Made by a program: the position numbers and the translations under genes
Source: Mycobacterium colombiense
GTDB taxonomy: Bacteria > Actinomycetota > Actinomycetes > Mycobacteriales > Mycobacteriaceae
Length of the DNA stretch: 64,000 bases
NCBI RefSeq assembly: GCF_003284935.1
Contig: NZ_QMEV01000026.1
Span: forward strand, 1-64,000
Reading direction: 5' to 3'
Part shown: positions 37,297 through 46,770 of the stretch, piece by piece
Numbering within the stretch: the stretch's first letter is position 1
Layout of the letters: each line of letters opens with the position of its first letter
Notes under the pieces: model-generated
What the model saw: the letters and a program-made list of their open reading frames with translations, nothing else
What the model was told of the DNA's origin: nothing
Database searches by the model: none

Positions 37297-38127
37297 CTAA
37301 CGCTTCGGCACCAGCGCGGGCAGGGACTTGACGATGCTGCGTCGCACGAATTCCGGGCTCAGGCCCTTGAACAAGTCAATCAGGCGAATGCTCTTGGGTA
37401 CATACCAGTGCAACCGCTTCTGGTTGTGGTAGGCCTGCCACGCCGTCTCGGCCACGCTGCTTGCCGGCATCAACCGGAGCATGCCCTTCTTGGGGGCGGT
37501 GGCCCGCAGTTGCTCCGCCGTCATGGGCGCTCGGCCGTCATCGGAGTGGTTGGTCGTGGTCGTCAGGATGGCGGTGTCGATCAGACCGGGCAGCACGTCG
37601 GCGACGCGCACCCCGTGTCGCTGCCACTCCACGCTCAGCGCCTCGGTCAGACCTTTGACCGCGTGCTTGGTCGACGAATAGACGGCCAGGCGCGGCATGC
37701 CGTAGGTCCCCGAGGACGACGACGTGGAGAACATCAGGCTGCCCGGGGTCTTCTTGAGATAGGGCAACGACGCGTATGCGCCCGTGAGGACCGCCTTGAA
37801 ATTCACGTCGACGACGCGCATCGCGGCGTCGTAGGGCACGTCCTCGAACCAGCCCGATTCGCCGATGCCGGCGTTGTTCCACATCATGTCGAGCCCGCCG
37901 CCGCTGTTGCCGGCGCAGAAGTCGGCCAGCGCGCCGTCGAGGGCTAGCTTGTCCGTCACGTCGACGACGCGGGTCCAGAGCCGATCGCCGCCGAGTTCGT
38001 CGTTCAGCGTCGCCAGGCCGTCTTCGTTGCGGTCCACCGCGCCGACGCGCCAGCCCTTGGCGTGGAACAGCTTGGCTCCCTCGCGACCCATGCCGCTGCC
38101 CGCACCGGTGATGAAGACGGATTTCAC
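37297..38127 (-). CDS. Short-chain dehydrogenase/reductase (Rv1882c-like)
   Basis: A 276-residue SDR: TGAGSGMGR (about 7-15), NNAGIGESG, and YSSTK (active Tyr/Lys). It is about the length of Rv1882c (277 aa). GTG 38127 is the start; the open frame further upstream is low-complexity. It begins 5 bp after the stop of the SRPBCC gene, so the two are probably co-transcribed. The substrate is unknown. Confidence 0.87.
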   Translation of the reverse strand: MKSVFITGAGSGMGREGAKLFHAKGWRVGAVDRNEDGLATLNDELGGDRLWTRVVDVTDKLALDGALADFCAGNSGGGLDMMWNNAGIGESGWFEDVPYDAAMRVVDVNFKAVLTGAYASLPYLKKTPGSLMFSTSSSSGTYGMPRLAVYSSTKHAVKGLTEALSVEWQRHGVRVADVLPGLIDTAILTTTTNHSDDGRAPMTAEQLRATAPKKGMLRLMPASSVAETAWQAYHNQKRLHWYVPKSIRLIDLFKGLSPEFVRRSIVKSLPALVPKR

Positions 38128-38132
38128 GAGCC

Positions 38133-38588
38133 TCAGTCCGCCTCGACCACGTCTTTGATGCGGTTCAGCGTCTTGGTCATGTCCCGGATGTTGCGGCGTT
38201 TGCGCAGGAAGCCGCCGAACAACCAGTACACGCCGAGCCACGGCGCCGGGTTGAGCCGAAACGACTCGGTGACGTCCGTCCCGCCGCCGCTCGGCGCCAA
38301 GCGGTAGTGCCAGTTGTTGACGGCCCTGTCACCGAGGAGCACCGCGAAACCGAATTCGCGGCCCGGTTCGCAGGCGGTGACCTTGCAGGTCGTCCAATAC
38401 ACCGGCCCCATCTCATTGCGCCGGACGTGACCGCGGAATTTCGCACCCAGGGCCGGGCCGTTCGCATCACCGAGCCACTCGGCTTCAAAAACTTCCGGCG
38501 AAAACTTTCCGGTGTTGCGGACGTCTGCGATGAGGTCCCAGATCTTGGCAGCAGGCGCAGCCATATGAACAGTCGCCGAACCTTCCAT
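38133..38588 (-). CDS. SRPBCC family protein (Rv1883c-like)
   Basis: A 151-residue polyketide cyclase/START-like protein. SATVHMAAPAAKIWDLIADV near the start and SFRLNPAPWLGVYWLFGGF near the end are typical. It corresponds to Rv1883c (153 aa). ATG 38588 is used; a TTG at 38600 would add four residues. It lies 53 bp downstream of rpfC and 5 bp upstream of the SDR gene. Confidence 0.83.
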   Translation of the reverse strand: MEGSATVHMAAPAAKIWDLIADVRNTGKFSPEVFEAEWLGDANGPALGAKFRGHVRRNEMGPVYWTTCKVTACEPGREFGFAVLLGDRAVNNWHYRLAPSGGGTDVTESFRLNPAPWLGVYWLFGGFLRKRRNIRDMTKTLNRIKDVVEAD

Positions 38589-38641
38589 GGGCTGATCCAA
38601 ACACAGGCGGGCGCCGGGTCATAGACCGCAGGTGCGTTTCA

Positions 38642-39052
38642 TCAGTGCGGTACGGCCGCCTGGATCAGCCCGTTGATGATCTGCTTGATGCCCTGAGCCG
38701 GGTGCGAGTACCAACCGATCGGCAGGCCGGACTGCGCGCCACACTTTGGCCAGGCCTCCACGCCCTCTTCGGCGAAAACCCGGTTGGCGACGGCGATTTG
38801 CTGCTCCCTGGACGCGGCAGCTGGGTTGCCGACACCGCCGTAGCGGGCCCAGGTGCTCGGTTTGAACTGCAGCCCACCGTAATTGCCGTTCCCGGTGTTG
38901 GCGTGCCAGTTGCCACCGGATTCGCACTGGGCGATCGCGTCCCAGTTGGGAGCGGGTTCTGCGCTCACCACACCCGTGGACGAAGCCATCGACGCTGCAA
39001 CGACCCCGCCGACCACTACGGACTTGACGAGAAGCTTGCAGAGATATTTCAT
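38642..39052 (-). CDS. rpfC: Resuscitation-promoting factor RpfC
   Basis: A 136-residue exported muralytic enzyme. A signal peptide ends near VVSA (residue 31); the Rpf domain follows, with [15 protein letters not shown] holding catalytic Glu44, and Cys43/Cys104 likely form the disulfide. Rpf proteins cut peptidoglycan and help dormant cells regrow. M. tuberculosis RpfC (Rv1884c) is longer (176 aa) mainly because of its N-terminal annotation. ATG 39052 is chosen; TTG 39079 is a possible alternative. The upstream gap to the chorismate mutase stop is 132 bp and AT-rich. Confidence 0.93.
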   Translation of the reverse strand: MKYLCKLLVKSVVVGGVVAASMASSTGVVSAEPAPNWDAIAQCESGGNWHANTGNGNYGGLQFKPSTWARYGGVGNPAAASREQQIAVANRVFAEEGVEAWPKCGAQSGLPIGWYSHPAQGIKQIINGLIQAAVPH

Positions 39053-39184
39053 GTCCAGGATTTCGGCACGTGTAGCCAAAGCGTTACCTATTCGAAAATG
39101 GCGCGAGATATGCCATCTATCTGGGGAAATCGCCTTATCGACAGGCCAAATGGGACAGTTAGAAATTGGTGAGGAAAAATTAAG

Positions 39185-39730
39185 TTATTGCTGGCAGTAG
39201 GACTGCGTCGCTGATGACAGAGCCCGCTGGTAGAGGTCGTCGAGCGCACGGTCAGCGACGACGCCGCTTCTCGCCGCGTCGAGTTGGGCGGCGCATTCCG
39301 GCGAGTGCAGAACGCCCCAGTCGGCCGACAGCTGAGCCAGCATCGTTTGGTTGAGGGCGTCGATCGCCGAGCGTGACGACGATAGGTCCGGCGCCTCAGC
39401 CGGAGCGCTGCCCGGATCGAGTTTCCAGTCCGCGAACCGGCCATATTCGACGGCCTCGGTGGCGCTGATCTGGTCCCCGAAGACCCGGGTGACGTAGCCA
39501 CGGTCGATGCGTTGGGCGACGGCCTGGTCGCCCAGCCTGGCCAGCTCTTGCCGTACGCGCTCCGGATCTTCGATGGCGCCATGGTTGTTCCACTTGTAGG
39601 CGGCGACCGGGTCCGCGATCTGCAGCCGTTGCGCGGCGGCGTCGACCAATTGGGTGAGTGGACTCGCGGGGTTCGCCCGAGCGGGCGCCACCAGCAGCGC
39701 CAGGCTCACGACCGCGATCCCACAACGCAC
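39185..39730 (-). CDS. Secreted chorismate mutase (AroQ gamma)
   Basis: A 181-residue exported chorismate mutase like Rv1885c (199 aa), converting chorismate to prephenate outside the cytoplasm. GIAVVSLALLVAPARA is the signal peptide. The mature part keeps LVDAAAQRLQIADPVAAYKW and GDQISATEAVEYGRFADWKL, with two Cys (PECA, SYCQQ) that can form the stabilising disulfide. GTG 39730 is the first usable start codon near the signal peptide and lies in the stem of a long hairpin. An open frame further upstream has no signal-like sequence and was rejected. Confidence 0.85.
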   Translation of the reverse strand: MRCGIAVVSLALLVAPARANPASPLTQLVDAAAQRLQIADPVAAYKWNNHGAIEDPERVRQELARLGDQAVAQRIDRGYVTRVFGDQISATEAVEYGRFADWKLDPGSAPAEAPDLSSSRSAIDALNQTMLAQLSADWGVLHSPECAAQLDAARSGVVADRALDDLYQRALSSATQSYCQQ

Positions 39731-39765
39731 TACTGCGCCTGACGGAGTCGTCAGGCGCAGTAGTG
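39728..39765 (-). terminator. 16-bp perfect hairpin between fbpB and the chorismate mutase gene
   Basis: The arms 39728-39743 and 39750-39765 are perfect reverse complements with a 6-nt loop. It begins 18 nt after the fbpB stop codon and includes the start codon proposed for the chorismate mutase. It can end fbpB transcription or hide the downstream start. Confidence 0.65.
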
Positions 39766-39783
39766 ACCGAGCAGGCGGTGGGG

Positions 39784-41437
<1,654 letters not shown>

Positions 41438-42562
41438 TTGGACACGGTTCTTGGCCTGTCGGTGACGCCGACCGCCGTTGGTTGGGTCCTCGCCGAAGGA
41501 CACGGCGCAGACGGCACCATCCTGGATCACCAGGAGCTGGCCTTGCGCGCAGGCCACGGGGTGCGCGCCGTGGGTACCGCAGAGCAAGTCGTGGACGAGG
41601 TCCTGCGCGTCGACACGGCGGCGGCTGCGAGCGATCGCCGGCTGCGCGTCATCGGAGTGACCTGGAACGACGAGGCATCCGCACAAGCCGCGCTGGTCTT
41701 GGAGGCGTTGACCGATGCGGGATTCGACAACGTCGTGCCGATCCGGTTTCTCGAGGCCATCGAGACGTTGGCTCAGGCCATCGCGCCCGTCATCGGCTAC
41801 GAGCAGACTGCCGTCTGCATCCTCGACCACGACATGACGACCGTGGTCATGGTCGACACGCACGACGGTGAGACCCGGACGGCCACCAAGCAGGTGCGCG
41901 GCGGCTTCGACGGCCTGACCCGCTGGCTGACCGGCATGTTCGAGCGCAGCGGATGGCAGCCCGGCGGCGTTGTCGTGGTGGGCGCCCACAGCGACATCGA
42001 GGGTCTCTCCTGGCAGCTCGAAAAGACTTTGCCGGTACCGGTTTTCGTGCAATCGATGGCCCAGGTGACGATCGCGCGCGGTGCGGCGCTGTCCGCGGCT
42101 CGCAGCACCGAATTCACCGACGAGCAGCTGGTCGAGCGCGTCAGCGAGCCCGCTGCGGCACCCACTCAGAAGCGGCAGTTGTCCTATGCCGGGGCCGTGA
42201 CCGCGTTGGCCGCCGGTGCCATCACGTTCGTGGGCTCGGTGTCACTCGCGGTGGGGATTCACGTCGGCCCGGCCAGCGCCGCCGGCGGTCCGAGGCACGC
42301 CACCCACCCGCCCACGCCCCAGGTGGCCGAGGCGGTCGCGGCCGTCGCGCCGCTTCCTGCGGCCCCACCCACCAAGTCGCCGCTACCGCAGGCCAAACCC
42401 CCTGCCGGCGAACCGGTTTCGCAGCCCAGCATTCCGGAGGAGGAGCCGGGCGCTAACGGCGAACGACAGGCGGACGGCGCTAACCGACAGCCCTACCTGA
42501 CGCGGGTACTCGAGCACATACCCGGTGACACCGGCGATCCGGCGACCGACCCGCAACCCTGA
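41438..42562 (+). CDS. DUF7159 family membrane-anchored protein
   Basis: A 374-residue mycobacterial protein. The N-terminal LDTVLGLSVTPTAVGWVLAE is the usual start of this family (often MDxVLGxSxxPT), so TTG 41438 is preferred over ATG 41381. An actin-like/DUF7159 domain runs to about residue 240, one transmembrane segment lies at about 248-272 (AGAVTALAAGAITFVGSVSL), and a Pro-rich tail follows. The function is unknown. Place and size suggest Rv1887 (380 aa). It converges with the YceI gene. Confidence 0.72.
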   Translation: MDTVLGLSVTPTAVGWVLAEGHGADGTILDHQELALRAGHGVRAVGTAEQVVDEVLRVDTAAAASDRRLRVIGVTWNDEASAQAALVLEALTDAGFDNVVPIRFLEAIETLAQAIAPVIGYEQTAVCILDHDMTTVVMVDTHDGETRTATKQVRGGFDGLTRWLTGMFERSGWQPGGVVVVGAHSDIEGLSWQLEKTLPVPVFVQSMAQVTIARGAALSAARSTEFTDEQLVERVSEPAAAPTQKRQLSYAGAVTALAAGAITFVGSVSLAVGIHVGPASAAGGPRHATHPPTPQVAEAVAAVAPLPAAPPTKSPLPQAKPPAGEPVSQPSIPEEEPGANGERQADGANRQPYLTRVLEHIPGDTGDPATDPQP

Positions 42563-42590
42563 CTTCGCCCGGCGCCGGCCAGCGCAGCGC

Positions 42591-43151
42591 TCAGTTGCCC
42601 TGGGCGCGAACGGCGGAGAATAACAACGACACGTCGTCGGCGACCTGTACCGATCCCATCATCAGCGAGTACGGCTTGATGCCGTAGTCGGACTGGCGAA
42701 TGGTGGATTCGACTGACATCCGCCATGATTCCCCGAGATCTCGCGTGTGCACCTCGACGACGTGGTCCCGCGACACGCCCCGGATTTCCAGGGTGCCAGC
42801 CAGACGGTAAGTACCGCCGACGTTGTCGATGACGTCTGCGCTGTAGCGGATCTCGGGGAATCGATTGGCGGACAATGATTTCAGGGCGTTCGACCGCACC
42901 AGCACCTTCTCCGCCCCGGACAATCCTTTGACGCCGCCGTCGCCGCGCAGCACGTCGAGCGAATCGGTCTCGACCGTGAGGCGTGCGCTCACGGGTTGGG
43001 AGTCCGACCAGCCCACGGTGGCGCGCCAGCGCGTCATCGCGATGGTGAGCCGATGGCCCATCCGTGCCACCCTGCCGGTGACGCCGGTGTGCAGCAACAA
43101 CTCACCGTCGGCCGGGCCGATTGTCCACACCGCGTCTTGGTCGGAAGTCAC
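42591..43151 (-). CDS. YceI family lipid-binding-type protein (Rv1890c-like)
   Basis: A 186-residue YceI protein without a signal peptide. YceI proteins are lipocalin-like and bind isoprenoid-type molecules. KVLVRSNALKSLSANRFPEIRY and TLEIRGVSRDHVVEVH are family-typical segments. It is probably Rv1890c (203 aa). It is the third gene of a tight minus-strand operon behind the CYP125-like and alcohol dehydrogenase genes (gap 12 bp). An antisense RNA, AS1890, is reported over the M. tuberculosis gene; I see no direct mark of it here. Confidence 0.83.
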   Translation of the reverse strand: MTSDQDAVWTIGPADGELLLHTGVTGRVARMGHRLTIAMTRWRATVGWSDSQPVSARLTVETDSLDVLRGDGGVKGLSGAEKVLVRSNALKSLSANRFPEIRYSADVIDNVGGTYRLAGTLEIRGVSRDHVVEVHTRDLGESWRMSVESTIRQSDYGIKPYSLMMGSVQVADDVSLLFSAVRAQGN

Positions 43152-43163
43152 GAATCGACTGTG

Positions 43164-44177
43164 TCACATGGTCAAAACGGTGCGGTAGTGCGCCCGGCCC
43201 CCTTCCAGGGCCGCGTAGCCCTCCGCGGCTTGCGACAGCGGCAGTTCCTCGATCCAGGCGCGCACACCGGACACGACCGCGAAATGCATTGTGTCCTCGA
43301 CATCTTTCGCCGTCCCGGAGGGGTGGCCGACGATGCTGACGCCCGGCGTTATCAGCTGCACCGGGCTGATCGGCAGCGGCTCGGGCGTGACCCCGATGGT
43401 GACCAGTTGGCCCTGGGGGAGGATGCCGCCGACCGTGGCGGCCATGGCCTGCGAATTTCCGGCGGTGGCCAGGACGACCGTTGCGCCGCCCAGATCCTTG
43501 AGCGCTTCGGCGGGGTCGTTGGCCGTGGAGTCGATGTAGTGATGGGCGCCCAGCTTTCGGGCGTCGTCGGCCTTGCCGGTGCCGCGGTTGATCGCGATGG
43601 TCTCGAAACCCATGGCCCGCGCGAATTGCACGCCGAGGTGTCCCAGGCCGCCGACGCCGAGGATCGCCACCCGGTCGCCGGGCAGCGCCTTGGTGTGCCG
43701 CAGGGCGTTATAGGTGGTCACGCCGGCGCACCCCATCGGGGCGGCTTCGGCGTCGGAAAGCTCGGACGGTATTCGCGCCAGCGCGCTCACCGGCACGGTC
43801 ACCGACTCCGCGTATCCGCCGGGATACTGCCAACTCGGCACCTTGCCGTTCTCGCAGTGGATGAACAGGCCTTTGCGGCATTGGTCGCAGCGGTAGCAAC
43901 ACCCGCCGAACCAGCCGACCGCGACGCGATCGCCGATTGCGAAATCCTGGACGCCGTCGCCGATTTCGGCGATCGTGCCGGCGATCTCATGCCCGGGAGT
44001 CAGCGGCCACGAAATGCCGGGGAAGCCGCCGTTGACGAAGTGCGCGTCGGTTCCGCAGATGCCGCACGCGGCGACGGTCAGCCGTACCTCATCGCGACCC
44101 GGCGGCTTGGTTTCGGCGTCGACCAGCTCCAAAGCTGCGCCGGCGGACGCGACATGGACGGCTCGATGAGTGGGCAT
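43164..44177 (-). CDS. Zinc-dependent alcohol dehydrogenase
   Basis: A 337-residue medium-chain alcohol dehydrogenase. GICGTDAH (catalytic Cys41), GHE (His63, Glu64), structural-zinc Cys94, Cys97, Cys100 and Cys108, and the cofactor loop GVGGLGHLG are all present. It starts 12 bp after the CYP125-like stop codon and ends 12 bp before YceI, so the three genes form an operon. It could oxidise the alcohol that the P450 makes to aldehyde, an inference from the order. M. tuberculosis has no such pair here. Confidence 0.88.
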   Translation of the reverse strand: MPTHRAVHVASAGAALELVDAETKPPGRDEVRLTVAACGICGTDAHFVNGGFPGISWPLTPGHEIAGTIAEIGDGVQDFAIGDRVAVGWFGGCCYRCDQCRKGLFIHCENGKVPSWQYPGGYAESVTVPVSALARIPSELSDAEAAPMGCAGVTTYNALRHTKALPGDRVAILGVGGLGHLGVQFARAMGFETIAINRGTGKADDARKLGAHHYIDSTANDPAEALKDLGGATVVLATAGNSQAMAATVGGILPQGQLVTIGVTPEPLPISPVQLITPGVSIVGHPSGTAKDVEDTMHFAVVSGVRAWIEELPLSQAAEGYAALEGGRAHYRTVLTM

Positions 44178-44189
44178 GCCCTTAGCTTG

Positions 44190-45488
44190 TCACCCCTGGG
44201 CCTGATGTGCGACAGGACATTTCTGAGCGCCGTTGGTGTGGTAGTCGACCTGCCAGTGCTTGATTCCATTGAGCCATCCCGACCGCAGCCGTTCCGGCTT
44301 ACCGACCGATTCCAGGTCGGGCATGGCATCGGCGATCGCGTTGAACATCAGGTCGATGGTCATCCGCGCGAGGTTGGCCCCGATGCAGTAGTGCGCGCCG
44401 GTGCCACCGAACCCCACATGCGGGTTGGGGTCGCGCAGGATGTTGAAGGTGAACGGGTCGTCGAACACGTCCTCGTCGAAATTGGCTGAGCGGTAAACCA
44501 TTACGACGCGCTGACCCTTTTTGATCTGCACCCCGGACAGCTCGTAGTCCTCCAGGGCGGTCCGCTGGAACGAGGTGACCGGGGTGGCCCAGCGGACGAT
44601 CTCGTCGGCCGTGGTGACGGGGCGCTCCCGTTTGTACAGTTCCCATTGGTCGGGGAAGTCGGTGAAGGCCATCATGCCCTGCGTGATGGAGTTGCGGGTG
44701 GTCTCGTTGCCGGCCACGGCCAGCAGGATGACGAAGAAGCCGAACTCGTCGTCGGAGAGCTTGTGTCCGTCGACGTCGGCCTCAATCAACTTGGTGACGA
44801 TGTCTTCCCCGGGGTTCTGCGCCCGGTCGGCGGCCATCTTCATGGCGTAGGTGATCAGTTCGACCGAGGCACCCATCGCGTCGTTGCGGGCGAATTCCGG
44901 ATCCTGGTCGCCCACCATTTCATTCGACCAGTGGAAGAGCTTCATGCGGTCTTCCTGCGGCACGCCCAGCAGTCCGGCGATGGCCTGCAGCGGAAGCTCG
45001 CAGGACACCTGCTCGACGAAGTCGCCGGAACCGGCAGCGGCCGCCTTCTCGACGATCTGACGCGCGCGCTCCTTCAAATCGTCGCGCAGCAGCTCGACGG
45101 CGCGCGGTGTGAAGCCGCGGGAGATGATCTTGCGCAGGTGGGTGTGCTGCGGGGCGTCCATGTTGAGCAACACGAACTTGCCGGTGTCGCGCTGTTCGCG
45201 CACCGTGCCCTCCTTGTACCGGGGCAGCGCCGTGTTCTGCAGGCTGGAGAAGACGTCGCTGCGCCGCGAAATCTCTTTGACGTCCTTGTGCTTGGAGACC
45301 ACCCAGAAGCCGCCGTCATCGAATCCGCCCACCCCGTTGGGCTGTTCGTTCCACCAGATCGGCGCTGTGCGGCGGAGTTCGGCCAGTTCTTCGACGGGCA
45401 GCCGCTCGGCGTGGATGTCCGGGTCGGTGAAGTCGAATCCGGGGGGCAGATTGGGGACCGGCTTGGCGGTTGGCTCGACGGTTGGCAT
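44190..45488 (-). CDS. CYP125-like cytochrome P450
   Basis: A 432-residue P450 very like CYP125A1 (Rv3545c), the enzyme that oxidises the C26/C27 methyl of cholesterol and cholest-4-en-3-one. LPPGFDFTDPDIHAERLP at the start, NMDAPQHTHLRKIISRGFTP, AVAGNETTRNSITQGMMAF (I-helix), DEIVRWATPVTSFQRTA and the haem loop FGGTGAHYCIGANLARM (Cys near 368) match it closely. GAGGAG precedes the ATG. A KstR-like box lies about 100 bp upstream. The CYP125A1 orthologue sits in the igr operon, so this is probably a second copy. Confidence 0.9.
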   Translation of the reverse strand: MPTVEPTAKPVPNLPPGFDFTDPDIHAERLPVEELAELRRTAPIWWNEQPNGVGGFDDGGFWVVSKHKDVKEISRRSDVFSSLQNTALPRYKEGTVREQRDTGKFVLLNMDAPQHTHLRKIISRGFTPRAVELLRDDLKERARQIVEKAAAAGSGDFVEQVSCELPLQAIAGLLGVPQEDRMKLFHWSNEMVGDQDPEFARNDAMGASVELITYAMKMAADRAQNPGEDIVTKLIEADVDGHKLSDDEFGFFVILLAVAGNETTRNSITQGMMAFTDFPDQWELYKRERPVTTADEIVRWATPVTSFQRTALEDYELSGVQIKKGQRVVMVYRSANFDEDVFDDPFTFNILRDPNPHVGFGGTGAHYCIGANLARMTIDLMFNAIADAMPDLESVGKPERLRSGWLNGIKHWQVDYHTNGAQKCPVAHQAQG

Positions 45489-45590
45489 GGCCCGCTCCTC
45501 GATGACGAAGTGGTCTAGTCGTCCTTGTGCAAGGAAACCACTGCCGCACCTTGGTTGGGAAGCATTGACGCAAGATCGCCGGGCGCGAAT

Positions 45591-45604
45591 TGGAACGTGT
45601 TCCT
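45591..45604. promoter_or_regulatory. KstR-like operator upstream of the CYP125-like operon
   Basis: TGGAACGTGTTCCT contains the AACnnGTT core of the KstR consensus TnnAACnnGTTnnA; one flanking base differs. It lies 103 bp from the start of the CYP125-like gene and 133 bp from the divergent Rv1891-like gene. Confidence 0.6.
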
Positions 45605-45736
45605 CACCCGGCGTTTCGCGCCCTGTAGCGCGCCGGCCGCCGCCGATCGGGCCCGCACGCCGGAACGGTCTTGTGGCCGACGGTCCGACCGATATGCTTT
45701 GGTGCAGGTCACCGGCGACGACAGGCGGGGTAGGAC

Positions 45737-46135
45737 ATGATTCGGCAACTGCTCAGCGCCGCTTCGATAGCGGGCATCACCATCGGCTTGGCACCGAGCG
45801 CGGCCGCCGGCTATGACGGCGACGTGCCGGGCATGAACTATCAGGCTTCGCTGGGTGCGCCGTGCGACAACTACGAGCGCTTCATCTTCGGACGTGGGCC
45901 CAGCGGCCAGGCCGAGGCCTGTCACTTCCCGCCCCCCAACCAGTTCCCGGCGGCGACCACCGGGTATTGGGTGGCGTCGTATCCGCTGTACGGAGTCCAG
46001 CAGGCCGGCGCCAAGTGCCCCGGCCCGCAGAGCGCGGCGCAGTCGGACCGCGGACTTCCGATGCTGTGCTTGGGACCTCAAGGATGGCAAGAGGGCTGGT
46101 TCACCGGCGCAGGGTTCTTCCCGCCGTCCGAGTAA
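45737..46135 (+). CDS. Secreted protein of unknown function (Rv1891-like)
   Basis: A 132-residue exported protein: the signal peptide runs to APSAAAG at about residue 24. The mature part has four Cys (GAPCDNYERF, EACHFPPP, AKCPGP, MLCLGP), which probably form two disulfides. It matches Rv1891 (135 aa) in place and size. No function is known. The membrane-protein gene starts 5 bp downstream. Confidence 0.83.
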   Translation: MIRQLLSAASIAGITIGLAPSAAAGYDGDVPGMNYQASLGAPCDNYERFIFGRGPSGQAEACHFPPPNQFPAATTGYWVASYPLYGVQQAGAKCPGPQSAAQSDRGLPMLCLGPQGWQEGWFTGAGFFPPSE

Positions 46136-46140
46136 CGACC

Positions 46141-46431
46141 ATGGCCGACCGCCCGCCGGCTCAGCATCCGATTCCACGCTGGCTGCGTTTGGTGCTGGCG
46201 TCCGACCGGGCCGGCTCGGCCTGGTACATCGGGACCGGCTTCTTCTTCGCGCCGGTGCTGGCGGTGCTCTCGCCCTGGCCGACCGTCACCGCCGTGCTGT
46301 GGGGTGTCATCGCGGTGGCCGGACTCTGGCTAGGATTGCTGGGCATCGCGATGGCGGTCGGACTGGCCCGAATATTGCGCTCCGGGGCCGAAATTCCCGA
46401 AGACTACTGGCGCAGCTTGGTGCACTACTAG
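46141..46431 (+). CDS. Small membrane protein (Rv1892-like)
   Basis: A 96-residue protein with two transmembrane segments at about 28-46 and 50-77, a Pro-rich N-terminus and the acidic tail PEDYWRSLVHY. It corresponds to Rv1892 (103 aa). It begins 5 bp after the secreted protein gene, so they are probably one operon. The role is unknown. Confidence 0.82.
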   Translation: MADRPPAQHPIPRWLRLVLASDRAGSAWYIGTGFFFAPVLAVLSPWPTVTAVLWGVIAVAGLWLGLLGIAMAVGLARILRSGAEIPEDYWRSLVHY

Positions 46432-46520
46432 GCCTGGACGGGCGTCGGCGCCCGCGGAGAAATGCCGCGCGACCCCGTCTAGAGTCGTAGCAACCATCCC
46501 GCAACAAAAGGAGACTCGAG

Positions 46521-46742
46521 ATGGCCTTCAATGCCAGGGATGCAGTCGACGCGGTCAGGGACATCGCTACCAACGCCGTCGAAAAAGCCTCCGACATCGT
46601 CGAACACGCGAGCGACATCATCCGCGGCGACCTCGCCGGCGGCGCCAGCGGCATCGTCCAGAATTCGATCGACATCGGCACGTACGCGGTGGACCGGACG
46701 AAGGAAGTGTTCACCGGCCGCGACGAAGCTGACGACGTCTAG
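46521..46742 (+). CDS. Small amphipathic-helix protein (Rv1893-like)
   Basis: A 73-residue protein of the size of Rv1893 (72 aa). AAAAGGAG precedes the ATG. The first half is one long amphipathic helix with repeated A/V-x-x-A/I spacing and paired Asp-Ile (DAVDAVRDIATNAVEKASDI), recalling surface-coating or LEA-like helices. The function is unknown. A hairpin lies between it and the convergent monooxygenase gene. Confidence 0.8.
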   Translation: MAFNARDAVDAVRDIATNAVEKASDIVEHASDIIRGDLAGGASGIVQNSIDIGTYAVDRTKEVFTGRDEADDV

Positions 46743-46749
46743 GCGCGCC

Positions 46750-46770
46750 GCCTCCGCGTTAAACGGAGGC
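46750..46770. terminator. Bidirectional hairpin between convergent genes
   Basis: GCCTCCG (46750-46756) and CGGAGGC (46764-46770) form a 7-bp stem with a 7-nt loop between the ends of the Rv1893-like and the nitronate monooxygenase genes. The monooxygenase stop codon begins in the loop. Confidence 0.5.
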
